DNA from: an uncultured Lachnospiraceae bacterium
Lineage (GTDB): Bacteria; Bacillota; Clostridia; Lachnospirales; Lachnospiraceae
Direction of reading: 5' to 3'
NCBI GenBank assembly: GCA_910588295.1
Contig: CAJUQO010000010.1
Span: forward strand, 1 to 64,000
DNA: 64,000 nucleotides
Both the position numbers and the translations under genes were made by a program. The notes below the pieces were generated by a model that saw nothing but the letters and a program-made list of their open reading frames with translations, searched no databases and had not been told where the DNA came from. Below, piece after piece: positions 42,808 through 51,233 of the stretch (within the stretch, counting starts at the first letter, position 1; every line of letters starts with the position of its first letter).

Positions 42808-43541
42808 CGGGCCTCCTTATCGGGGCCGCTGTCCGGCTTGTCGTCGCTTCTGGGCTGGAATTTCCACAGGAACAAAGCGCCGAGACCGGCGATGATATAC
42901 AGGATATTGACCAGTATGGCCGAATTGTTCTGGAGATAGTGGATCACCAGGACGATCGCAGCCAGTACGGCGATCAGTTCCAGCGCTGCGAAAAACCGTT
43001 TTTCGCGGCGTTCTTTAAACTGCATGACTTTTTCTGCGTGGCTGTTGTTTAGATATTCGCTGATATGTTCCTCCGTGATGCAGCATGCCACCTGATCGGA
43101 GGGGGAGAAGGAACGCAGATTCTCCAGGATATCCCGGTAGATTTCCTGGTAGGCAGCCTGGTAATCGATACTTTCAGCCACGGCTGTCTCCGGTGCCGTA
43201 TCCTGCGTGGCGGAAACTTTTTGCGCGGTATCCGGCGCCGTCTCCGGCGCGGCGGAGGCTTTTTGCGCCGTCTCTGCCTGGGAGGCGGCGTCTGTCCCAT
43301 CCGGCGTCTCCGGAAGGGTACGCCGTGGATGTTCCACGTTCAACGCCGGGCCGGGTTCCTGTCTGTCCGCCCCTGTCTGTCCGCCCCCGTCTGTCTCTGC
43401 CTGTAAGGATACAATGTCCGCGGCGGATCCTCCGGCAGCGGGATTTCTGCGCCTGCGCTTTTTGCGCGGGCGGTTTTCCTGTCCGGCGCGGTTATATCCG
43501 GTCTGTCCGGAAGCTTTCTCGGTTGTATTTTGCTGTGTCAT
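42804..43541 (-). CDS. Uncharacterised protein with disordered N-terminus and two C-terminal transmembrane segments
   Basis: A 245-residue protein not matched to a family I know. Residues about 15-35 are strongly basic (RPRKKRRRRNP). Residues 40-125 are Ala/Thr/Pro/Glu-rich and repeat-like (AQKASAAPETAPDTAQKVSA). A conserved-looking segment follows (DILENLRSFSPSDQVACCIT, 20 residues), then two hydrophobic helices near residues 180-230. The start is taken as the ATG at 43541, preceded by GAGGT; an upstream in-frame ATG at 43604 is less likely. Translationally coupled to the SGNH hydrolase. Confidence 0.7.
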   Translation of the reverse strand: MTQQNTTEKASGQTGYNRAGQENRPRKKRRRRNPAAGGSAADIVSLQAETDGGGQTGADRQEPGPALNVEHPRRTLPETPDGTDAASQAETAQKASAAPETAPDTAQKVSATQDTAPETAVAESIDYQAAYQEIYRDILENLRSFSPSDQVACCITEEHISEYLNNSHAEKVMQFKERREKRFFAALELIAVLAAIVLVIHYLQNNSAILVNILYIIAGLGALFLWKFQPRSDDKPDSGPDKEAR

Positions 43542-43637
43542 CGGATAGTACCTCGTTCTTGTTTGGTGGAATAAAACAGGCGTCATGCCCTGTGATTTCT
43601 CCATTATAACAGATTCTTTTTGTGCCAGCTACCCTTA

Positions 43638-43946
43638 TCACAATAAAATCAGTTCCAATATAAACACCACCATACAGGCGCTGACCGATACCTGCAGCAG
43701 GCTTTTTCCCGTCCAGGCCAGAAAGATGCCGGCGGCCAAAGCGGCCCAGGCGGACCAGACGCTGCCGGTCTCGGAGAGAATGGCGGGGAAGGTCATCACG
43801 GCCAGCGTCACATAGGGGACATAGTAAAGAAAAGAACGGATCGTTTTATTTTTGATCTCTTTCCGGATCAGCGTCAGGGGCAGCATACGGATCAGGTAAG
43901 TGGTTCCGGCCATGACCAGGATATAGAGGTAGATATTATGGCTCAT
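43638..43946 (-). CDS. azlD: AzlD-family branched-chain amino acid export subunit
   Basis: A 102-residue membrane protein with three to four hydrophobic segments. GTTYLIRMLPLTLI and SFLYYVPYVTLAVMTFPAIL are typical of AzlD/YgaH. It pairs with AzlC, overlapping it by 11 nt, to export branched-chain amino acids such as valine. Confidence 0.92.
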   Translation of the reverse strand: MSHNIYLYILVMAGTTYLIRMLPLTLIRKEIKNKTIRSFLYYVPYVTLAVMTFPAILSETGSVWSAWAALAAGIFLAWTGKSLLQVSVSACMVVFILELILL

Positions 43947-44655
43947 CTTGTTCCTCCTCGTGGGGAAATAGTATGGCTGCGCCGCCGGCGATCAGGACGG
44001 TGAGCAGGATCGTCCGGGTGCCGGAGGGCAGGGCGGATATACCGGGCAGCCGGGTGAAAGCGAAGCTGGCTGCCATGGAAATCAGGATCACGCCTGCGAG
44101 GATCCGGCTTTTTTTTGCCGGGGGGACGATGATGGCAAGGAACATGCCGTAGAGCCCCACGCTCAGGGCACGGACGATACTGGCGGGGAGCAGGCTGCCC
44201 ATCAGCACGCCTAGGAAGGTGCCGCCGGCCCAGCCCGGAATAGCCACCGCAAAAGCGCCGTAGGAGTAAAAGGGATTCAGCCTGCCGGGATAGGCCATGG
44301 AGATGCCGAAGATCTCATCAGTCACGTCATAACTGATCAGGAAACGGTGCAGCAGCGAGGTATCCGGCGGCAGCTTCTGGCTCAGGGCGCAGGACATCAG
44401 AAGGTACCGGGCGTTTGCCACCAGTTCCATGACGGCCACCTCCAGATAGCCGGAACCAGCCGCGATCAGGGTGAATCCGGCGAATTCGCCGGCGGAGGCG
44501 TTGTTGGTCAGGCTGGCGAGCATGGCCTGAAGGGCGGTGAATCCGGCATTTTTCGCCGCAATGCCCAGTGTGAATGCTACAGCCAGATAGCCCAGGGCGA
44601 TGGGGATGCCGTCCCGCATCCCCCGGGCAAAGGCCAGTTGGTTTGCGTTTTTCAT
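43936..44655 (-). CDS. azlC: AzlC-family branched-chain amino acid export subunit
   Basis: A 239-residue membrane protein. GMRDGIPIALGYLAVAFTLG, SLTNNASAGEFAG and YDVTDEIFGISMAYP are conserved AzlC/YgaZ segments, and six to seven transmembrane helices are visible. The start is the ATG preceded by GGAG. Its promoter is at 44693-44721. It forms the exporter with AzlD. Confidence 0.94.
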   Translation of the reverse strand: MKNANQLAFARGMRDGIPIALGYLAVAFTLGIAAKNAGFTALQAMLASLTNNASAGEFAGFTLIAAGSGYLEVAVMELVANARYLLMSCALSQKLPPDTSLLHRFLISYDVTDEIFGISMAYPGRLNPFYSYGAFAVAIPGWAGGTFLGVLMGSLLPASIVRALSVGLYGMFLAIIVPPAKKSRILAGVILISMAASFAFTRLPGISALPSGTRTILLTVLIAGGAAILFPHEEEQDEP

Positions 44656-44692
44656 AAGATTTTTCTCCGGTTGTCAGTAGTCGTATTTTTCT

Positions 44693-44721
44693 ATTGTGAA
44701 GTCATTTTATCGGCCTGTCAA
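44693..44721 (-). promoter_or_regulatory. azlCD promoter
   Basis: On the minus strand: TTGACA (44721-44716), 17-nt spacer, CACAAT (44698-44693), about 38 nt before the azlC start. Confidence 0.6.
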
Positions 44722-44892
44722 GTGAATGTTTGAAAAACGCACGACAAACCCGGATGATATTCAGGTTCTGGACCGATGTTTCCATAAACAACGCCCCTTT
44801 TCTTTTATTTTACCAGAAAAGAAACCCATTCATCATTTGTTTACTCATGCGTTTGTTGTGTGAAAAACGGAGGTAACTATGTAACAGTGAAT

Positions 44893-44936
44893 GTAAAAAC
44901 CATGGAGATCCGCCGTAAAAAGCAGATCCCCATGGT
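44893..44936 (-). terminator. Terminator after the sodium:solute symporter gene
   Basis: On the minus strand ACCATGGGGATCTGC pairs with GCGGATCTCCATGGT and is followed by TTTTT. The rest of the gap 44656-44976 holds the azlC promoter and no gene. Confidence 0.88.
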
Positions 44937-44976
44937 CTCGTCAAAAATATTATATAAATAATAAGGAGGGGCGGAT

Positions 44977-46512
44977 TTATTTTCCCAATGCCGTTTTCTG
45001 GGAAACCGTCGTCTCTTTGTCATAGCAGGCAAATGCCCCGTCCACCAGAGTTTTTTCCGGCTTCGGTGTAAAAGCGCTGACGATGGGGACGATCACCAGT
45101 CCGGCCAGCATGGCGATGGCGCCGCAGTTGATCGGCGACTGCATGACCGCCGGGAAAGAGCTGCGGAAGAAGATATTGGCTACCATCAGTACGGAGCTGA
45201 AAATGAAACATACCCAGCAGGAGGCCCGGCTCACCCATTTGCCGTACAGGGAATACATAAACGGCGCCAGGAAGGCTCCCGCCAGCGCGCCCCAGGAGAT
45301 TCCCATGAGCTGGGCAATGAAAGTCACGTTACTCTTGTACTGGATCAGGGCCAGCACAGCGGAAATGGCAATGAAGACCACGATCAGCGCCCGTATGTAC
45401 AGCACCTGCTTTTTCTCATCCATGTCCTTGATGAATGTGTCCTTGATAAAGTCAATGGTCAGCGTGGAGCTGGAGGCAATGACCAGGGAGGACAGCGTGG
45501 ACATGGAGGCGGACAGCACCAGGATCACCACCAGGGCGATCAGCATGGGGCTTAAGCCCGAGAGCATGGTGGGGATGATGGAGTCAAACCCGTTGGCCGT
45601 CACGTCGACCTGATCGGAGAAGAGCCGGCCGAAGCCGCCCAGGAAATAGCTGCCGCCAGCCACTACCAGAGCAAAAACAGTGGAAATGATCGTGCCTTTT
45701 TTGATGGCGCTCTCATCTTTGATGGCGTAGAATTTCTGCACCATCTGGGGCAGCCCCCAGGTGCCCAGGGAGGTCAGGATCACAACGAATATAAGGTTCA
45801 GGGGATCCGGGCCCAAAAAGGAATTAAAGATACCCGGCGTGGTGGATACGGTCTCGTCAGTGATCCGGCCAAGGCCGTCCAACGCGGCCATGAAGCCGCC
45901 CTTGCTGGCCAGCACGGCGCCGATGATGGTGACGATACCCACCAGCATAATGATACCCTGGATAAAATCATTGATGGCGGTGGCCATGTAACCTCCGGCG
46001 ATTACGTAGATGGCAGTTAGCACGGCCATCAGGATGATGCAGACAGAGTAATCAATGTTGAAAGCCATACCGAAGAGACGGGACAGGCCGTTGTATAGGG
46101 AGGCCGTGTAGGGGATCAGGAAGATAAAGATGATCACCGAGGCTCCGATCTTTAAGGGATTGCTCCCGAAACGTTTGCCGAAGAACTGCGGCATGGTGGC
46201 CGAGTCCAGGTGCTGGCTCATGATGCGGGTGCGGCGTCCAAGTACCGCCCAGGCCATCAGGGATCCGATAATGGCGTTGCCGATGCCGGCCCAGGTGGCG
46301 GCAATACCAAATCTCCAACCGAACTGTCCGGCGTATCCGACGAACACCACAGCGGAAAAGTAGGATGTACCGTAGGCAAAGGCTGTCAGCCAGGGGCCCA
46401 CAGAACGGCCGCCCAGCACGAAGCCGTCCACATCGGTGGCGTGTTTGCGGCAGTACAGGCCGATGCCCACCAGTACCGCGAAATAGATTACCAGTAAAAT
46501 TACTTTCAGCAT
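44977..46512 (-). CDS. Sodium:solute symporter family transporter
   Basis: A 511-residue protein with about 13 transmembrane segments. DGFVLGGRSVGPWLTAFAYG (20 residues), AIYVIAGGYMATAINDFIQG (20 residues, the SSS signature region) and the Na-site segment LSASMSTLSSLVIASS are present. The substrate might be pantothenate, proline or another solute; it is not decided by sequence. The start is the ATG at 46512, preceded by GAGAGGGA. Upstream in-frame sequence to 46686 lacks transporter features and crosses a promoter region. Confidence 0.92.
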   Translation of the reverse strand: MLKVILLVIYFAVLVGIGLYCRKHATDVDGFVLGGRSVGPWLTAFAYGTSYFSAVVFVGYAGQFGWRFGIAATWAGIGNAIIGSLMAWAVLGRRTRIMSQHLDSATMPQFFGKRFGSNPLKIGASVIIFIFLIPYTASLYNGLSRLFGMAFNIDYSVCIILMAVLTAIYVIAGGYMATAINDFIQGIIMLVGIVTIIGAVLASKGGFMAALDGLGRITDETVSTTPGIFNSFLGPDPLNLIFVVILTSLGTWGLPQMVQKFYAIKDESAIKKGTIISTVFALVVAGGSYFLGGFGRLFSDQVDVTANGFDSIIPTMLSGLSPMLIALVVILVLSASMSTLSSLVIASSSTLTIDFIKDTFIKDMDEKKQVLYIRALIVVFIAISAVLALIQYKSNVTFIAQLMGISWGALAGAFLAPFMYSLYGKWVSRASCWVCFIFSSVLMVANIFFRSSFPAVMQSPINCGAIAMLAGLVIVPIVSAFTPKPEKTLVDGAFACYDKETTVSQKTALGK

Positions 46513-46612
46513 AGGTTCCCTCTCGCTTTCGTGTTTTAAAGTTTTATACGTTAATGATTTAAACAATAAAAAAGATACCACAGATAGAGGAAATGCGCAA
46601 CAATAATTTTCG

Positions 46613-46639
46613 AACTGTTCAGTACCCTCACAGTTACAA
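46613..46639 (+). repeat. 27-bp dispersed palindromic element, copy 2
   Basis: Begins AACTGTTCAGTACCC and ends CACAGTTACAA; AACTGT/ACAGTT form an internal stem. It is identical over 27 nt, in inverted orientation, to 61061-61087. Lies between the divergent symporter and NudC-like genes. Confidence 0.85.
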
Positions 46640-46645
46640 ATTTTC

Positions 46646-46675
46646 TTGAAATAGACGAAGGGGTGTGGGTATAAT
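46646..46675 (+). promoter_or_regulatory. Promoter for the NudC-like gene
   Basis: TTGAAA at 46646-46651 and TATAAT at 46670-46675, 18-nt spacer. The expected transcription start near 46682 rules out the in-frame ATG at 46665 and supports translation from 46710. Confidence 0.7.
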
Positions 46676-46709
46676 GGGCTGGACAACTAAAGAAAGAAGG
46701 TACGCAGCG

Positions 46710-47531
46710 ATGATACATGAAATAATGCCGGATGTGATGGATAATCAGTATCGGAACCGGAAACCGGAAGGGGACAGCAGGGTGCTGTTTGTCCGGGGAC
46801 AGGAGATCCTGGTGTGCGGGGGAGCGGAGGGGATCGCTTATCCGCGGTATGGAGACGTGGCGGGACAGACAGGGCGGATGGTCTATCTGTTTTCGGTCAG
46901 CGGCCGTACATATTTCCTTGGCGAAATGCTGACGCCGGAGATCGGCGGCGCCCGCTTTATGGGCTGGGAACAGCTCAGGGACGCCGTTCCCAGGGCGGAA
47001 GCTTTTGCGGGGATGACGGGAATCCATCTGCACCAGTGGTATCGGTCGGTGCAGTTTTGCGGCCGGTGCGGGAAGAAAGCGGTGCACCACGGGACAGAGC
47101 GCATGATGTACTGTCCCTCCTGCGGGAACCTGATGTTTCCGCGGGTCGCCCCGGCGGTTATCGTGGCGGTGACGGACGGCGAGCGGCTGCTGCTCACGAA
47201 ATACGCGGGGAAGGAGAACGCCCATTTTGCCCTGGTGGCCGGATTTGTGGAGATCGGTGAGACGGCTGAAGAATGTGTGCAGCGGGAACTTCTGGAGGAG
47301 GTGGGGATCCATGTGAAGGATATCCGCTATTACGGCAGCCAGCCCTGGGGTTTTGCCGGAAATCTGATGCTGGCTTACACGGCCCGCCTGGACGGCGGCC
47401 ACAAGATCGATCTGGACCGCCATGAGCTTGCGGAGGCAGAGTGGCTCCTCCCGTCGGAGATTCCCGAGATTCCCGACCACAGCAGCCTTACCCGGGAGAT
47501 GATCCGGCGGTTTAAGGAGAGAAAATTATAA
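46710..47531 (+). CDS. nudC: NADH pyrophosphatase (NudC-like Nudix hydrolase)
   Basis: A 273-residue enzyme that hydrolyses NAD(H), and possibly NAD-capped RNA, to NMN(H) and AMP. It has an N-terminal NUDIX-like region, a zinc ribbon (CGRCG and YCPSCG, about residues 125-145), and a Nudix box beginning GFVEIGETAEEC and continuing RELLEEVGI. The NudC signature SQPW is present, though followed by GFAGN rather than PFPxS. The RBS is AAGAAGG. The following gap contains the MerR gene promoter. Confidence 0.92.
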   Translation: MIHEIMPDVMDNQYRNRKPEGDSRVLFVRGQEILVCGGAEGIAYPRYGDVAGQTGRMVYLFSVSGRTYFLGEMLTPEIGGARFMGWEQLRDAVPRAEAFAGMTGIHLHQWYRSVQFCGRCGKKAVHHGTERMMYCPSCGNLMFPRVAPAVIVAVTDGERLLLTKYAGKENAHFALVAGFVEIGETAEECVQRELLEEVGIHVKDIRYYGSQPWGFAGNLMLAYTARLDGGHKIDLDRHELAEAEWLLPSEIPEIPDHSSLTREMIRRFKERKL

Positions 47532-47538
47532 AAAACCC

Positions 47539-47569
47539 TTGACTGTAAACCCTCTTTATACTGTATACA
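47539..47569 (+). promoter_or_regulatory. MerR-type promoter with 19-nt spacer
   Basis: TTGACT at 47539-47544 and TATACA at 47564-47569 are 19 nt apart, the overlong spacing used by MerR-activated promoters. CTGTATACAG (47561-47570) is a perfect palindrome flanked by CCCTC and GAGGG. Confidence 0.55.
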
Positions 47570-47639
47570 GGAGGGGAACAAGGCGGTTTCGGGCGGGAAA
47601 TTCCATCCGAAAGACCGCCGGCAAGGGAGGAATGGGTTA

Positions 47640-48467
47640 ATGACGATCAAGGAAATCGAGGAACAGCTGCGGGTCACCCGGGCCAATGTGCGCTTCTATG
47701 AGAAGGAGGGGCTTTTGTTTCCCCGGCGGAATCCGCTGAACGGCTATCGGGAGTACAGCGAGGAGGACGTGGAGATCCTGAGGAAGATCATCTTTTTCCG
47801 CGGCCTGGATGTGCCCATTGAGAAGATACGTTTTTATATGGAAGGAAAACTAGGGCTCCATGAAATATTGAGGGAGCAGATCTGCCGGGCGCAGGAGAAA
47901 CAGGAGGCGGCTGTGCAGGCCCAGGGGCTGTGCGAGAGGCTGCTGGAGCAGGAGGAGCCGGATTTTGCGTCCTTTAGCGTTCCTGGAGAGGCGGACGAGA
48001 GGCCGGTACTGATCCGGGATACACTGCACAGGCTGGCGTATTTCTGGGATACGCTGCTGGTATGGGGACTGTTTGTCCTGCAGGCCCTCTATACGCTGCT
48101 TATGTATCCCCTGCTTCCCCGGGAGATCCCTACGGACTGGAGCGGCCTTGCGGCCGTGAAATATCAAGGCAAGCCGTTTTTCCTTACTTATCTGACGTTA
48201 TCCGTTATTTTGCTTTATGGTATCCGGGTGGCGGTGTTTTCCCTGTACTGTCCGATCCGGTTCAGGGCTTATCTGGATGAGGCCTGCGCCCTGTGCAAAG
48301 CGGGCGGAATCGGATTCGCTTTCTCCCATCAGATTTACACGGTGCTTTCCTGGCAGGGCGTTCCCCTGGGCTACGGTACGTTCATGCTTTTGGCCGCGGC
48401 GCTGTATGCGCTTCTGATACTGATCTGCTGGCGGCTGTTTATCCGGAGAAGGGAGGCGGCCGTATGA
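47640..48467 (+). CDS. MerR-family regulator fused to a membrane domain
   Basis: A 275-residue protein. The N-terminal MerR winged helix has TIKEIEEQLRVTRANVRFYE and GLLFPRRNPLNGYREYSEED. A short coiled coil spans about residues 75-115. Roughly four hydrophobic segments between 125 and 270 (for example TLLVWGLFVLQALYTLLM, TYLTLSVILLYGIRVAVFSL, LLAAALYALLILICWRLF) make it membrane-attached. It is followed, with a 4-nt overlap, by a membrane-anchored MutS-like gene. The signal is unknown. RBS GGGAGG, 9-nt spacing. Confidence 0.85.
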   Translation: MTIKEIEEQLRVTRANVRFYEKEGLLFPRRNPLNGYREYSEEDVEILRKIIFFRGLDVPIEKIRFYMEGKLGLHEILREQICRAQEKQEAAVQAQGLCERLLEQEEPDFASFSVPGEADERPVLIRDTLHRLAYFWDTLLVWGLFVLQALYTLLMYPLLPREIPTDWSGLAAVKYQGKPFFLTYLTLSVILLYGIRVAVFSLYCPIRFRAYLDEACALCKAGGIGFAFSHQIYTVLSWQGVPLGYGTFMLLAAALYALLILICWRLFIRRREAAV

Positions 48468-50218
48468 AAGTATTGATTTTCGCGGCAGCCGTCCTTTCCC
48501 CCGGGCTGCTGCCTGTGCTTTCGGGCGGGGCGGTGGCCTGTCTCCTGGCGGCAGGGCTGTACAGATTGATGAAGAAGGCGGCAGAGGAGAAAAGGCGGGA
48601 TAGGATCCGGTCGGCCTTCGGGCAGATCCCACCGGAACCCCGTTACATGGATGAGGTGCGTATCTATCATGAGCAGACCAGAGATATGCTCCCCGGGGAA
48701 TCCATCGACGATATCACCTGGAACGATCTGGAGATGGACCGGGTGTTTGCCCGGATTAACCACACGGGCAGCTATATCGGGGAACAGGTGCTGTACCGCA
48801 GATTACATGCGGGAACTTTTGACGGGACGGAACCATCCGGTTTACAAAGCGGGCGGGAAGTGTCTGGCAGGGAACTTTCGGGACAGGATGCCGCGGCGTC
48901 CGGGACATGGGAGAAGCGTCTCCGCTTTTTGGAAGAGAACGAGGAAGTCCGCACGGATCTGGAAGTGGCTCTGGCGGCCATCGGAAAGGTAAAAGAGGAT
49001 TATCATCTGCCCGTGTTTCTTCTCCACGCCGCTGAACTGGACGTGGGCCCTGTCTGGCTGTACCGGGGGTTGCAGTGTCTGCTGGCGGCGGCCCTGATCG
49101 GCGGGACGGTTTTTCGGCAGGAGTGGTGCCTGTTTGGGGCGCTATTTGTGGCGCTGGTCAATGTGTGCGTCTATTCGGCGGGAAAGATGCGCTGCGGGGC
49201 TTATCTGTCGGCTCTGGGCAGCATCCGGGAGATGGCTGTCTTCGGGCAGTTTCTTGTTAAAAAGGAGGAGTACAGAACCCTTATCCCGAAAAGGGAGCTG
49301 GAGGAGGCGATCCATGCGCTTCGGTCCGTTACCCGGCGGATCGGCCATTTTCAGCTTCGCAAACACGGGCTCATGACGGGGGATGTCATGGAACTTATGA
49401 GAGACTATCTCATCGGCGCGACGCTGTGGGATTTTACGGTATTTCACTGGCTGACCCGGCAGATTGAGGGAAAATTGGATCATGTGCTGACGTTATACGA
49501 GGGCATCGGCGAGCTGGATATGGATATAGCCGTCTGCTCTTTCCGACGGAGTCTGCCTTATTACTGCATACCGGAGAACTATGTCGAGAAAAGGATGGAT
49601 ATGGAGCAGATGTACCATCCGCTGCTGAATAATCCTGTGGGCAACGACTGGCATATAGAGAAAAACTGTATCCTCACAGGCTCTAATGCCTCGGGTAAAT
49701 CCACGTTTATCAAGGCTCTGGCCGTTAACGCTATCCTGGCCCGCGGTATCCATACCTGTGCGGCGGCCCGTTTTTGCCTGCCGCCTATGTACGTTGTGAC
49801 TTCCATGACGGTGCGGGACGATATCTCGGCGGGGGAAAGCTATTACATCCGTGAGGTTAAGTACCTGAAACGGCTGGTGGAGCGCAGCGCCGGTCCGGGC
49901 TATACTCTCTGCGTCATAGACGAAATCCTGAAGGGGACGAATACAAAGGAACGTCTGGCAGCTTCCGAGGCGGTACTCCGTTATATGGAAGATACGGACT
50001 GTCTGACCATAGCCGCCACCCATGACCGGGAGCTGGCCGCCGCTATGGAGGACGTGTATGAAAACTATCATTTTCGTAATTATATGGAAGACGGGGAGAT
50101 ACGTTTTGATTACCGCCTGTACCGGGGGATCAGCAATTCCAGCAATGCCGTGGCTCTGCTGGAGGTTCTGGGATTTCCGGAGGAGATCGTCAGTGAGGCG
50201 GGACGGCTGTGCAGGTGA
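48464..50218 (+). CDS. Membrane-anchored MutS-family ATPase
   Basis: A 584-residue protein of the MutS core/ATPase type without the mismatch-binding N-terminal domain. A hydrophobic N-terminus (residues about 1-30) and two more around residues 185-235 predict membrane attachment. The ATPase domain has Walker A TGSNASGKST (residues 405-414), SMTVRDDISAGESYY, Walker B LCVIDEILKGTN and THDRELA. The start ATG overlaps the merR stop by 4 nt. Such short MutS relatives are widespread in Firmicutes and have no clear repair role. Confidence 0.9.
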   Translation: MKVLIFAAAVLSPGLLPVLSGGAVACLLAAGLYRLMKKAAEEKRRDRIRSAFGQIPPEPRYMDEVRIYHEQTRDMLPGESIDDITWNDLEMDRVFARINHTGSYIGEQVLYRRLHAGTFDGTEPSGLQSGREVSGRELSGQDAAASGTWEKRLRFLEENEEVRTDLEVALAAIGKVKEDYHLPVFLLHAAELDVGPVWLYRGLQCLLAAALIGGTVFRQEWCLFGALFVALVNVCVYSAGKMRCGAYLSALGSIREMAVFGQFLVKKEEYRTLIPKRELEEAIHALRSVTRRIGHFQLRKHGLMTGDVMELMRDYLIGATLWDFTVFHWLTRQIEGKLDHVLTLYEGIGELDMDIAVCSFRRSLPYYCIPENYVEKRMDMEQMYHPLLNNPVGNDWHIEKNCILTGSNASGKSTFIKALAVNAILARGIHTCAAARFCLPPMYVVTSMTVRDDISAGESYYIREVKYLKRLVERSAGPGYTLCVIDEILKGTNTKERLAASEAVLRYMEDTDCLTIAATHDRELAAAMEDVYENYHFRNYMEDGEIRFDYRLYRGISNSSNAVALLEVLGFPEEIVSEAGRLCR

Positions 50219-50249
50219 GTGAATTGTAATCAGGACGGAGCGGGTATGG

Positions 50250-50285
50250 AAAAAAACGGCGGACGATCAGAAAGATCGCCCGCCG
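50250..50285 (-). terminator. Terminator of the minus-strand transketolase operon
   Basis: On the minus strand GGCGGGCGATC pairs with GATCGTCCGCC (one mismatch), followed by GTTTTTTT. Confidence 0.9.
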
Positions 50286-50294
50286 ACGGTATGT

Positions 50295-51233
50295 TTACAA
50301 AAATGTCTTTATCTTGTGATAAATGCCGTTTCCATCCAGGCCGTATTTTTCCAGAAGCTTTACGGCGGGGCCGGATTCGCCGAATACGTCGTTCACGCCG
50401 ATCCGCAGAATCCTGCACGGACAGTGCTCACTTAGACATTCGCACACGGCGCCGCCCAGCCCTCCAATGACGGAATGCTCCTCAACAGTGACGATCTTTC
50501 CGGTTTCTTTGGCCGCCCGGATGACTAGTTCTGCATCCAGCGGCTTGATCGTGTGGATATTGATGACTCTTGCGTTCACGCCGTCCTGAGCCAGGCCGCG
50601 GGCGGCTTCCAGCGCATAGGATACGCACAGGCCGGTGGCGATGATCGTCAAATCTTTTCCGTCTTTCAGCGTGACACCTTTTCCCAGTTCAAAAGTGTAG
50701 CCAGGAGTATCGTTGATGACGGGGAGAGCCAGGCGGCCGAAACGCATGTAGACGGGGCCGCTGTGTTCGCAGGCGGCTTTTACGGCGGCCCGCGCCTCCA
50801 CATCGTCTGCCGGATTGATGATGGTCATGCCCGGAATTGTCCGCATCAGGGCGATGTCCTCGTTGCACTGATGTGTGGCCCCGTCCTCACCGACGGAGAT
50901 GCCGGCGTGGGTGGCGCCGATTTTTACATTCAGATGAGGATAACCGACGGAGTTGCGTACCTGTTCAAAGGCGCGCCCGGCGGCAAACATGGCAAAAGAG
51001 CTGGCAAAGGGGATTTTTCCGGCGCAAGCCAGTCCAGCAGCAACGCCTATCATATTACCCTCCGCGATGCCGCAGTCGATGAAACGCTCAGGATACGCTT
51101 TTTTAAACAGGGAAGTTTTAGTTGCCGCGGCAAGGTCGGCATCCAGAACAACGATCCGGTCGTCTTGTCCGGCGAGTTCTACGAGTGCTTTGCCGTAGCT
51201 TTCACGGGTTGCGATTTTCTTTATTTCTGGCAT
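50295..51233 (-). CDS. Transketolase, C-terminal subunit (second copy)
   Basis: A 312-residue paralogue of the protein at 13964-14905, roughly three quarters identical by eye over the first 200 residues. It shares VVLDADLAAAT, DCGIAEGNMIG (catalytic Glu), NSVGYPHLNVKIGATHAG and TVEEHSVIGGLGGAV. It supplies the pyrimidine and C-terminal domains of the split enzyme. It starts 13 nt inside the upstream N-terminal subunit gene, the same overlap as in cluster 1. Last gene of the rpe-tktN-tktC unit. Confidence 0.95.
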   Translation of the reverse strand: MPEIKKIATRESYGKALVELAGQDDRIVVLDADLAAATKTSLFKKAYPERFIDCGIAEGNMIGVAAGLACAGKIPFASSFAMFAAGRAFEQVRNSVGYPHLNVKIGATHAGISVGEDGATHQCNEDIALMRTIPGMTIINPADDVEARAAVKAACEHSGPVYMRFGRLALPVINDTPGYTFELGKGVTLKDGKDLTIIATGLCVSYALEAARGLAQDGVNARVINIHTIKPLDAELVIRAAKETGKIVTVEEHSVIGGLGGAVCECLSEHCPCRILRIGVNDVFGESGPAVKLLEKYGLDGNGIYHKIKTFL

